From positions 35,006,244 to 35,070,243 of the forward strand of contig CP092865.1 of assembly GCA_030710605.1 (NCBI GenBank): DNA of 64,000 bases, in the 5' to 3' direction. The translations under genes were made by a program, and so were the position numbers. This document shows positions 31,915-42,134 of this stretch, piece by piece. Positions within the stretch are counted from its first letter, which is position 1; each line of letters opens with the position of its first letter. The stretch is from Cordylochernes scorpioides (Eukaryota; Arthropoda; Arachnida; Pseudoscorpiones; Chernetidae). The notes below the pieces were generated by a model that saw only the letters and a program-made list of their open reading frames with translations, had not been told where the DNA came from and made no database searches.

Positions 31915-32089
31915 ATATAATAATGACAAAAATGATATCTTAATCAAACAAATAAACGTGGTTCATGACCACTGTCATTCTATGAAATAAATGTCGAATA
32001 AACGTAGATATTTTTGAATTTCTATATCTCGGGCAAAAACATTTTCTTGATGGATCAAGAAGTCTCTAAAACTGCCTTATTGGGTCTTT

Positions 32090-32150
32090 GAGGTACAGTC
32101 TGCGCCAAACTGATAAAGGACAACAACAGCGTTAAACGTGTACATAGATG
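32090..32150 (+). ncRNA. Decayed hammerhead-like sequence, copy 3
   Basis: GAGGTACAGTCTGCGCC is followed by CTGATAAAGGACAACAACAG and TTAAACGTGTACATAG. The order matches the other copies, but the core and stem II are damaged (CTGATAA, GTTAAAC). Stem III (ACGTGTA) is intact. It is inactive, but useful for the family consensus. Confidence 0.6.
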
Positions 32151-32300
32151 ACTCTTTTTATCCATTAATTTTTTTTTAGACATTATGCAGGAGAGAAAAC
32201 AATCAATTTAAAAATATATATATTCCGAGAGATGGCTAACAGCAACGTTTAGTTGTATGATCAGATAATACAATACAAACAGATGGTGAGATGTACAGAC

Positions 32301-32433
32301 CAGGGAATGTACGAGGCTTCCCCGCTGGAGCCGCAGCTGGTTTACGCACTGGTACACCGCGGCCACAGCCTCCCGCTCCAGCTGGCGGGTCTGCCACTCC
32401 ACAGCCAGGAAGACGCCGGTCCGTCCGCCGCCG
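32301..32433 (-). CDS. Protein tyrosine phosphatase, penultimate coding exon
   Basis: The exon is bounded by TGTACAG (acceptor, 32434) and CTG|GTCTGT (donor at 32300-32299). It starts with one base that completes a Ser codon with the AG at the end of the exon at 44528-44682. It encodes GGGRTGVFLAVEWQTRQLER and AVYQCVNQLRLQRGSLVHSL. GRTGVF followed about 20 residues on by VYQCVNxLRxQR is the classic PTP region after the catalytic P-loop. Joined with the exon before, the P-loop reads HC-S-GGG-R-TG, four residues between Cys and Arg instead of five. The cause may be a second (D2-type) domain, a lost GGC codon in the GGC repeat, or a different splice. Confidence 0.83.
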
Positions 32434-32859
32434 CTGTACACACAGCCAGTCAGTCTCAGACCTCCCTGTCACAGATAGCTTCCCCTTCTGCAGATCGATT
32501 TGAAAGTCCTTAAAATTCGTCGGGATGGACAGTGCCAAGAGTGGATGCTCTCATTTTGTGTGTGCTGGATTAGATAGCTGTGAAAGGACTAAATATCTTT
32601 TCGCGGCAACACTATTCAACAATATTTAATTATATATTTTATATTAGTTTATTTATTTACCCCCTTTTATAGATGTAAGCACAAAACAATTTTCAGAGCA
32701 CCAATTTATTATTATCATTATTATTATATCATCATCATGAGCTAAAACCTTCATTAAAATATACAAGTATCAGAGTCATAATCAACAATCAATCAATAAT
32801 TCTGTCACCGTTTGCTTTTATGAATAGAATAAATACCCAAATATGGCCGTTTCATATAA

Positions 32860-32932
32860 GCATCAGTGTGGTTCAGTGGTAGAATGCTTGCCTGACACGC
32901 GGGCGGGCCGGGTTCGATTCCCGGCCGATGCA
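32860..32932 (+). tRNA. tRNA-Gly-like sequence with GAC anticodon, probable pseudogene
   Basis: The body matches metazoan tRNA-Gly(GCC) almost throughout: GGTTCAGTGGTAGAATGCTT, GCGGGCGGGCCGGG, GGTTCGATTCCCGGCC and GATGC-A, followed by T10, a pol III terminator. The anticodon loop reads CTGACAC, giving GAC (Val) where Gly has GCC. Two extra bases sit between acceptor stem and D arm (GCATCAGTGTGG), and the 6-67 pair is lost. These changes suggest a pseudogene or a SINE-related copy, but the intact A/B boxes and terminator could allow transcription. Confidence 0.65.
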
Positions 32933-33309
32933 TTTTTTTTTTACAATTTTTAAAACTCATTTATATTATTATTATTAAAATAACAAGTATCAGAGTCATC
33001 AATTCTGTCATCGTTTGCTTTTGTGAATGGAATGCTTTTACATAATATACGTAAAATACGTAACTAATATGACTGAAATTTTAGAAGTATGTATAGTAGA
33101 ATCTGGAAAAACTTATATTGAATATTTCAGGTCTCTATCCCGAATATTCTTCGAGTTATTTGCAAATTTGAGTTTCAAATTTGCTCTTTCGCTCGCAAGC
33201 AGCGCCTCTAGCGGTAAAGATGGGAGGTAATATCAGCTGACCTAATGTACATGTGAAACGTGTTTTAACAGGACATAAAAAAAATATGGAAAATATATTT
33301 TTCGCATTT

Positions 33310-33704
33310 TTAGCCAAGAAAAATTGAAATTGACAGGTTCTGGGCAAAAATAGTTGGGTTTTTTTTTGTCAGAAAATGATTATGACAGTATTGCTGTATC
33401 ATATTTGATTATCAGATACAAAATTATATTCGGGATAATATTCCAAAAAGCAAAGACCACGGGTGAAGCCAGTTCATTTTTAGTATGCAGGAACAAAATT
33501 CTAACAGAAAAACATTCATTCGAGCAGAAGACACAAAGCCAGATCATCTCTTTATAAAAATATCGCTTCTCAGACACAAAGTTTGGAGCGGGACGTTTCA
33601 CAAGAATGACATCCACGGCGCCAATTTATAATTGTAACGAATATTATTTAAATAAAAGCATTTAATCGGGTAAAACCTGGGCGTTGCCCGGGTCATTCGG
33701 CTAG
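33310..33704 (+). mobile_element. Helitron-like terminus and adjoining repeated module
   Basis: The 3' end has hairpin CCTGGGCGTTGCCCGGG (33675-33691), TCATTCGG and CTAG followed by T, the Helitron signature. GGAGCGGGACGTTTCA (33584) is shared with the terminus at 6366-6462. If TCTCTTTATAAAAATATCGC at 33547 is the 5' end, the element is a 158-bp non-autonomous copy inserted between A and T. The ~240 bp before it (33310-33546) recur at 45069-45305 in reverse, up to and including TCGCTTCTCA. Confidence 0.6.
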
Positions 33705-35030
33705 TATATATATATATGCACAAACCTGAATTTAAAAAGTCCTTAATAAAAATAAAAAGGTTTATTCGATGAATTTATATACATTAATATCTTTGATTAA
33801 AATGTGTTATAAAAATAACAATAAAAAACAATACTCAGCTTCGAACTTAGGTTGTGGAGAAAAGCCTATCGTTATGTCACGTTTGAATATAAATAAAATC
33901 AATTATAAAGTTATTTCAGGCCTTATATTTTACGTAAAAGGCGTTTTTAGAATTTTTTTTTTCAAAAAAATTTTCAATCCTTATTAATTTTATATTAAAA
34001 TATTTTGAAGTATATTTTAACACCTTTTTTTTTTGGAAAAATTTATCAATAATTACCCGAGTAAAGGTTTGTCTAACGAATTTCTCGATAAAGTGAACAT
34101 TTTTTCCCGGTCCCTTGAAAAATACTCGATAAGTTGAATAAAATCAATATTAATTGGTTCCCTCGGTAATTGGAAGTTAAAGGAATAGTATCTTGCCTTG
34201 GAATTGTATCATTATTCTTGTCTCAAATAAATTGCCGTGTCATCCTGAATTTTGTCTTTCCTAATTTACTACATTACAAAATCATCGTATCATCATGATA
34301 ATATTTAGAGAAGATTGTTGAATTATAACAGATAAATTAGAATATTTATCTTGATTATTTTAAAGCGAAAAGTTATTTCAAAAATTTTATTTGCTAGAAA
34401 CCTTCCCAGTACTATACTAAATAACTTCCCAAAGTTTCATGGCGTTCCAATGAGTGGTTTGGTCAGGCATAAAGGACAAACAGACCACACACACACACAC
34501 ACATACATTCATTTATATATATATAGAAATGTGATTTCAACAAACGCCCCCCCCCCCCCCCCCGGGGGGTGGAAAATAATTCTAAAATGTCATGGGTAGC
34601 GCTGGTTCGAGTTAAATTGGCGCGTAGATGAACAAATTTGTAATTAAAATTACGATGCAAAGTTTTTTATAAAAATAATCAATCTATAACGTTTCCCAGG
34701 GTCAGAAGGTGTGACATGTAAAATATGGTGATATTTAATCCAGTAGTTTTGGAGTATATCGATAGACAGACAGACGGATAAATTTTGATTATATAACATA
34801 GAGTTAGCGCCTCAACAACGCCTTATTATAAGATCCCACATCATCGATGTAAACCTTAATTTGTCCAACTGTTTTCCAGAAAATTCACGACATTATTTTA
34901 CTAGCAGCATCACGTGGTTCGGTATTATATACTGAGGAAACCTCTCATGAAATATCGACCTATCTCAATCGAGACATTTTTTAAAATTCAGAGATAACTT
35001 AAATAACCCCCAACCTCCAATAGGAGATTA
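33705..35030. other. Intron stretch without a recognised gene
   Basis: The stretch is AT-rich with an (AT)n tract at the start, a (CA)n run at 34484-34502 and a C17G6 run at 34546-34568. Nothing coding is visible. It lies within the inferred 12-kb phosphatase intron. Confidence 0.55.
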
Positions 35031-35318
35031 TATCTGGTGGAGAGTATGTTTGTATGCAAGGAGTATTTACATGATTCGCCGCTAGGAGGCCAAATTGGAT
35101 GGACGCACGGTCGCCTCGCTCTGCAGCTAAGTATCAATTTTTAATTCTAATTCTATTTTGATAACTTTTTCCTATCTTATCTTACTTACCGTAAGCAGCA
35201 ATTCATATCTAATTGCAATTGTTATTGTGATTGCCAAAAGATTTGGCTGAGAAATTTAAAATCAAAATTCTTCGAAAGGAAATTTGCATACTTTCTAACC
35301 GTTTTTATTGTTATTTCT

Positions 35319-36217
35319 ATGGTAACATGCAAAAATGAAAATGAGTTTACCCAGATTAAATACACTGAATTTATAAACAAAATTTACATTAAGTATCCTT
35401 GCGTACATGTCCGTTATCCCATGGCACTGCTTAAGCACTCCTATGCCTACCTAATAAAAGTAATTGCCGTTCTTGTGGTTATTGGTGGCGTCGAACTCAA
35501 CCCTGGACCTCCAACTAAGAAATAAACAACCCTACTTTCAACACAATCGCCCAGGCAGAAAGAGTCAGGTGATGAAGACTTAAAAACCCTTATTAAACAA
35601 ATGGATTTAGATTTAAAAGACTTGGGTGAAATACTTAAATTCCAGATTACAAAGTATTGAACAAAAGATGGTGGATTGGGACCAGAGACTCGGTGCCGTT
35701 TAGACGTCCTTAAAAAAAATGAATGGAAGCGGTTACCGCAACGATGCTAGGGTACTGAGATTTGGGAACATGTCGAATCAATGGAGAGAAAGCTCAGGGA
35801 AAACAACCTCGTAATATACGGATTAAATGGAACTGAAAATGAAAACGCTGATGAGACTCTGACAAAAGTCACTAAAATAATAAAGGAAAATTGCTAATTA
35901 CAGAGGAATTGGAGATAACACGCTGCCACCGTCTCTCAAGAAGACCTAGTGCCTTTGTCATAGTCGAAATACCGAAGCAAACGATTAGAACAAAAATATT
36001 CAGGAACTCAGGCAGACTCAGGGATGATAGGATTTTCATAAGCAAGGACTATAGCCCTAAAATCCGAAATCAAAAGCGCATCTTGAATGCCAAAAGGAAA
36101 GAACTGTCAGAGAGGGGTACTAAAGCGAAACTGAGGGATGATAGGCTGCTTGTAAACGGTGTCAGTTACCAGATAAAAAACGGCCAGGTAGTTGATGCCA
36201 CCGTAATATCCATATAG
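35319..36217 (+). pseudogene. LINE ORF1 with 2A-like motif GGVELNPGP
   Basis: The N-terminal part has a hydrophobic segment (LIKVIAVLVVIGG) directly before VELNPGP (about 35484-35510), then a stop at 35523. Further on, across shifts, comes ESMERKLRENNLVIYGLNG, and from 35891 EITRCHRLSRRPSAFVIVEI, IFISKDYSPKIRN and DDRLLVNGVSYQIKNGQVVD. The last blocks match those of the ORF1 at 28.1-28.9 kb, so both are one clade with the same architecture: hydrophobic leader, 2A-like motif, coiled coil, RRM/CTD. Confidence 0.75.
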
Positions 36218-36232
36218 CAAACTCCTGAAAAT

Positions 36233-37568
36233 TTGAATATCGGGCTGCACGCAAATAGAACTGGTAACTATATATGTAGATCTTTATCTAAAAATGTTTC
36301 CAAACAGTTTCCTGCTAGGAATGCGACAATTAGATTACTACACTGGAATATTAACGGATACCAGAGAATTATATCGCTATTTTCACTCATAGACTACTTT
36401 AAAAAATTCGAAATGTTTGCAATTACTGAAACATGGCTTATAGAAGAAACCAAAATTTTGACAGAGGATTACCATATTATACAACTCCCAGCAATTAAGA
36501 CAGAAATAAAGGGAAGAGCTTCCGGAGGAATTATAGTAGGGCTTAGGAAAAATTTACAATTAACAATTAAAAAAACAGAGGTAGGTTCCTGTTAGATAAC
36601 AATGATTATAAATAAATTAATCGATGGGTCTGATGTGAATACGTGTCTGCTTTTTACATACCTACCCCCCAATGCATCACATGAACAAAATGTAACTAAA
36701 TTGATAAATCAGATTGCATACCAAATAAAAGAGTGCAACGAAGTCGTGATTGCTGGTGACATAAATATAAGAACAGGAAACAGGGGCAGTCTGCACAACC
36801 CATTACAATTGGAAACAACCCTAAATAAGCACAGACATTCCAAGGACCAAATAATTTCTCCATTATCAGAAAGACGCATTGCCTTCAATGATTCAAACTC
36901 AATAACAATAGCAAATGGAATAACAAAAGGAGACACAGAAGGTTCATTTACCTTTGTGTCAGATAGAGGTTCATCAGCCTCCGACTACTTTATGTTCAAA
37001 CAAAGCCTAATAGAGAACTTATCTGATATGTGGATAGAAGAACTCCCCTATTCTGACCATCTACCAATAATCTTAGAACTAAATACAGATCATAAACAGA
37101 AGTAATCAACACAAAAAAAAACGTGACACCATTTAGAAAAAAACGACTGGTCTCAAAATGAAGAACTACTAAAACGAAATCTGAATGCACTAGAAGAAAT
37201 ATATGACATCGCTACAGATATTGATACAATGACTGCAAATTTCACGGAGAAAAATTTCAAGGCAATGGAACTATCAATTATTATCAAAATAGTAAACAAA
37301 TACAACACAATATCTAAGCCCTGGTACGATAGGGAATGCTATCAAATGAAAAACACAACTAAATCAAGTTTAAAGAAATAAACTAATTCAGCCGAAGAAC
37401 AGGACCGGAAAAAATACATAGAAGATAGGAAGAAATACTTAAAATTGCTAAAAACAAAAAGAGATAATTTAATGAAGACAAAATAAAAAATACTAGAGAT
37501 CCGAAATCTTTCTGGAGCGCTCTATCTATTCTCAGAAAAAAAGTAACCCCTTCAGCTGATATAGATAT
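36233..37568 (+). pseudogene. LINE ORF2, endonuclease part
   Basis: Endonuclease motifs are LLHWNINGY (about 36335), ITETW (36423), VVIAGDINIRTGN (36745), SASDYFMF (36972) and YSDHLPI (37048), the usual order in APE-type LINE endonucleases that nick the target. A TAG at 36593-36595 and a TAA at 37103-37105 interrupt it. The region from 37106 to the gypsy insertion is the linker to RT, with frame breaks. Confidence 0.85.
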
Positions 37569-37797
37569 TGCAATGTTTCCACAGATAAGACTTGAAAATA
37601 GAATATATTTTTTAATGACAAGAAACAAAGTTTAAACACACACACACACACACACACACAATTCCATATTAGAAAACTAATCAACTGCTAAAACAAACAA
37701 ACACTACATATATGCATATATACACAATTATCATCATCAACTCTGTGACAACAAATAAATAAAAACAAATATTAAATTAATTCGCCAATACATCACA
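37569..37797 (-). repeat. Nested gypsy 3' LTR
   Basis: This is the left LTR, 229 bp, TG..CA ends, containing (CA)n at about 37635-37661. Confidence 0.92.
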
Positions 37798-37808
37798 CCA
37801 TCTTCCTC

Positions 37809-39032
37809 CTACAAGCCTTGATATCGCACAGGAGGTCTCCGATCCCTTGGAGGGTTTCTTCTTGGCAGTGGCCTCTCCTCTGTCCGGGCTACCTTGTCTG
37901 AGGAACACGCAGATTCCCTTGGGCTGCTTCCAATCTCCACACCTTGGTCCCCGGACACTGGATCCTGCGGCAATCCAGCTGTTTCCGACGAAAACGATTC
38001 TCTGTCCCTCCGGCTGTTCATACTCTCAGGAGCCATCCATATTGGGTCATCTTCCTCCTCTCTTTTCTCTCTGGCCTCATCTCCCTCTTCACCACTAGTC
38101 CATCTTCTCCTTATCTGATCTCGGTGGTAGGTCTTCACCTGTCCATTTATCAAAACTGTATAGACTCTGCTCCCCTTTCTGCCCACTATTCTTCCTGGAA
38201 TCCATCCGACACCTCTAAAATTCTTACACCACACCTTATCGTCCACCTCGAACTCCTCTTGGCCTCTTCCTCGATCATACCTCATCTGCCTGGCCTGTCG
38301 TTCCCTCACCCTATTGTCCAGGCTCTGGTGTATCAATGTCAGTCTGGTCCGCAGAGACCGACCCATAAACAGCTCTGATGGGGTCTTCCCAGTTGTCTCA
38401 TGCGCCGTGCATCGATACGTGAGGAGAATTCTTGACAGTGTATCTTGAATGGTATCTTCAAACTTCCTTTTATTTTTTTCCAAGGCCATCTTTATCAATT
38501 GAACCGCTTTTTCCGCTAAACCATTACTCTGTGGATGGTATGCTGTAATCAGAGTTTGTCTGACTCCATTTCTCTCGAAAAAACTCTTCATCTCTACCCC
38601 TGTAAACTGTGGGCCATTATCCGACACCACTTCCTCTGGTAACCCATACGCTGAAAACAATCTTCTTAACTGCTCAATCGTCTTTCTTGCGGTTATCTCT
38701 CTCATCGGGATCGCCTCGACTCATTTTGAGTGGCTATCCACCACAATTAACAAATTCACTCCATCTTTAAATGCAAAATCCATATGGATCCGTTGCCAGG
38801 GCCTGGTTGCCCACACCCACGGTCTCCAGTTTACTTTACTTTGGCCTGTCTGAGTTTGCTGGCAATTTTTACACCCATTTACCATGCATTCAATCTGGCT
38901 GTCAAGATTCGGCCACCAAAAATGCGACCTAGCAACCGCCTTCATTTTGCCCATCCCCGAATGGGTCTCGTGTAGACAACTCAACATATTTTTCCTAAGA
39001 GAAGACGGGATGATCACTCGCATTCCCCACAC
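37809..39032 (-). pseudogene. Gypsy integrase
   Basis: The zinc-binding part reads HETHSGMGKMKAVARSHFWW and CKNCQQTQTGQSKV (H-H-C-C). The core has HMDFAFKDGVNLLIVVDSHS, then VSDNGPQFTG (second D) and YHPQSNGLAEKAVQLIKMAL (E). The C-terminal part (YDRGRGQEEFEVDDKVW, GRIVGRKGSRVYTVLINGQV) is the GPY/F-like domain. A TGA at 38718-38720 replaces the Trp expected after DSHSK, and the frame overlaps the RT end. It would insert cDNA at the target. Confidence 0.9.
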
Positions 39033-40482
39033 ACAATAAGCATTCCCCGTCCATAGTTAACTCCAACTTTCTTTGAAAGTAGGGTCTGAGGTATTCCCCA
39101 ACTCTTTCAGGCCAGCCTTGCTGCGTATAGCGCTTCACCACTGACAATACTTCATCTTTTTTAGTTTCCACACCTATTTCTGCTGCTGTAACCGGCAAAT
39201 CTTCCACGTATGATAATATGAACGTTTGATTCAACACCGGTGTTTCGTCACTCTCTACTGGCAACCGTGAGAGAAGGTCTGCGTTTCCATGATCTTGAGT
39301 TCTTCGGAATTTAATTTCATATGTATAAGCCGCCAAAGTCAGTCCCCATCTCTGCAATCTTGAAGTAGACAAAGTGGGAATCCCTGCTCTCGGCCCCAAA
39401 ATAGACACCAGGGGTTTATGATCTGTAATTAGGGTAAATTGTCTTCCATAGATAAACTGGTGGAACTTAGTCACACCATATATTATTGCTAGAGCTTCTC
39501 TTTCTATTTGTGAATAATTACGTTCGGCCCCGGAAAGTGTTCGTGAGGCAAACATGATTGGTTTCTCTTGGCCCTCGATAACATGGGACAGCACCGCCCC
39601 CACTCCAATCTGAGATGCGTCCGTGGCCAAAGATAAAGGTAACGTGGCATCATATGGCACCAACACTTTCTCGGAGGTAATTCTCCTTTTACACTCCGAG
39701 ATCGCCTCCTCACACTCCCCTGTCCACTTCCAATAACTATTCTTTTTCAGCAGCTTGTGAAGTGGCTCCAACAGCTCTGGCAAATTCGGAATAAACTTTC
39801 CATAATAGTTCACTAATCCCAGAAAAGATCTCAATTCCGAGACATTTGTCGGGCTTTTGGCTTTCTGTAGCCCTTGTATCTTGTCCTCTAAAGGCCGAAT
39901 ACCATCTTCTTTGATGAGATGTCCCAAATACTGTATTTCTCTTCGCAGAAATTCACATTTTTCCCTTTTTAATTTTATGTTGTGCTTCTGCAACCGAATA
40001 AAAATAGTTTTTAATACTGCCATATGTTCCTCCACTGACGCCGTGGATACGAGTACATCGTCAATGTAACAAATAACCCCATTAATTCCCGCCAATATTC
40101 TATCCACAACTGACTGAAAAAAACTAGGGGCATTTGCCAATCCAAAAGGCATTCTTTTAAACCTAAAAAGCCCCTTATGCGTATTAATAGTCAGGAGTGG
40201 CTGGGTGCTAGGGTTTACCTCTAATTGAAGGTATGCATTGCTCAGATCTAGTTTAGAAAAATACTTCCCTCTAGCCAATACGGAAAACAGGTCCTGCTGA
40301 GTAGGCAGCGGATAGGCCGCAGTATCCAAAAATCTATTTAAAGTCACTTTGAAATCACAGCAAATCCTAAACTCTTTATTCTTCTTGGGCACAACCACCA
40401 CTGGAGTTGCCCACTTGCTGCTGGGTACTTGATACAAGTAGTCCTTCTCCACCATTCTTTCTAGTACCTCGTCCACCGCCGT
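38995..40482 (-). pseudogene. Gypsy reverse transcriptase and RNase H
   Basis: Motifs: KWATPVVVVPKKNKEFRICC, KLDLSNAYLQL, PFGLANAPSFFQ, CYIDDVLVS (YIDD, about 40060), FLGLVNYYGKFIPNL, then RNase H with LATDASQIGVGAVL and ITDHKPL, and the cap TSRLQRWGLTLAAYTYEI. Open for 493 codons. The stop TGA at 40481-40483 separates it from gag-protease in the same frame (PAPFAI-stop-TAVDEVL). Confidence 0.92.
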
Positions 40483-41783
40483 TCAAATTGCAAAGGGAGC
40501 TGGTCGGGCCTTATGAAATATGGGGTTTACATCCTGAATATTCACTGCAAACGTGAATCCCTTTATCGGATCTGTTGTCTCCCCAAACACAACCTGGTGT
40601 TCACTCAATAATTCCGCCAATGTGTCCTCCAAAGGCATCTGATTCACAAAATAATTTCCAATTTTCAAAACATTGATCCACTCTCTCCCCAACAAGGCCT
40701 TCCTTTCTCCTCTCACCACGACAGCTCTAAGCTTAGCGATCGTTCCCCGAAAATCGACCTTGACATCTATTTCACCCAGAATCGGTACCACAGTTCCGTC
40801 ATAGGTCTTAACAATTATTACCGCTTCTTTTACCTGCACGTCTGGGAGGTATCTCTTGAAATCCTTCTCCGATATTAAAGTCAGACAGCTACCCGTATCG
40901 ATTTCAAAGGTCATCAAGGTGTCCTCTACTCTCATCTTAATCACATAGGGAGGGTCATTCGTAGCATACTTGACTCTATAATCATACGTCCTCATGAAGA
41001 CCATTCTTTGAACGGATTCTTCCTCCTCCTGATCCTCGATTTGATTAATCTTTCTCTGGTTCAGAAACCGGCTAACCTGTCTTTCGCTTGTATGTTCCCC
41101 ACGGCTCCTGCAGATGGTTGCCAAGTGACCTCTTTTCCCGCATCTGAAACAGGTCGCCTCTCTAAATCTGAATAAGTCTTTATGCAACCTCCCGCAATGT
41201 ATGCACTTTCTCTTTTGCTCACTGACTTCTGCGCGTATTTTGTCCACGCTATCTGCAGGCTCATTGACATGGAATATTCTGGTATTTTTTTCTGCTGCCT
41301 CCATCGACAACGCAATTTCAACTACTCTTGCCAACGGCACATCTCCTTCAGACAAGATCCTCCTCTGGATTTTTGCATTTCTCAATCCGCAAACCAATTT
41401 GTCTCTTAAGGATTCCTTTAAAAATTCGCCAAATCTACACGTTGAGGCTAGCCGCTTGATTTCCACCAGATATTCTGAAACACTTTCCGTTTCCTTTTGT
41501 ATTCTTCCAAAAAACATAAATCTCTCTACGATTATAGATCGCCTTGGGGAAAAATATTCAACCAGTTTCTCTATCAATTCTTCATATTTATACTCTTTAG
41601 GCAACTTCGGGCTACATAAATTTTTCAATGTATCATACGCCTTCCCGCCAATTAGCGTCAACAAATAGGCTTTTTTCTTTTCTTCACTTGCTTCTTCTAG
41701 AATTAGAAACTGCTCCAAACGCTCGATAAATGAGCAAAAATTTTCATTTATTCTTCAAATTCTTTAAAATGGTAATGAGCCAT
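40483..41783 (-). pseudogene. Gypsy Gag and protease
   Basis: The ATG is at 41783 (MAHYHFKEFEE), with a one-base shift at about 41754 joining it to NENFCSFIERLEQFLI. It contains the gag block KLVEYFSPRRSIIVERFMFF, a double zinc knuckle CIHCGRLHK and CFRCGKRGHLATIC (about 41110-41190), and protease FEIDTGSCLTLIS (about 40900). LGREWINVLK follows. Length and order match Ty3/gypsy. It forms the particle and matures the polyprotein. Confidence 0.88.
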
Positions 41784-41902
41784 CATGAAATAATTTTTCT
41801 TATGTAAATTTCCTAAACTTATTACTTCTTTAATATTAAACAAAATTATTTATATTACCCTATACCATCGCTTGGGTACTTACTCTTAAACCTCGTCGCC
41901 AA

Positions 41903-42129
41903 TGCAATGTTTCCACAGATAAGACTTGAAAATAGAATATATTTTTTAATGACAAGAAACAAAGTTAAAACACACACACACACACACACACAATTCCATA
42001 TTAGAAAACTAATCAACTGCTAAAACAAACAAACACGACATATATGCATATATACACAATTATCATCATCAACTCTGTGACAACAAATAAATAAAAACAA
42101 ATATTAAATTAATTCGCTAATACATCACA
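41903..42129 (-). repeat. Nested gypsy 5' LTR
   Basis: This is the right LTR, 227 bp, identical to its partner apart from the CA count and a few bases. Confidence 0.92.
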
Positions 42130-42134
42130 GATAT

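Larger units (their letters stand above)
37569..42129 (-). mobile_element. Gypsy LTR retrotransposon nested in the LINE
   Basis: LTRs start TGCAATGTTTCCACAGATAA and end AATACATCACA: left 37569-37797, right 41903-42129, both with a (CA)n run inside. The target duplication is GATAT (37564-37568 and 42130-42134). On the coding strand the 3' LTR is preceded by the polypurine tract AGGAGGAAGATGG, and the 5' LTR is followed by TTGGCGACGAGG. The coding order gag, protease, RT, RNase H, integrase is complete, with only four visible breaks. LTRs are very alike, so insertion is fairly recent. Confidence 0.95.
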
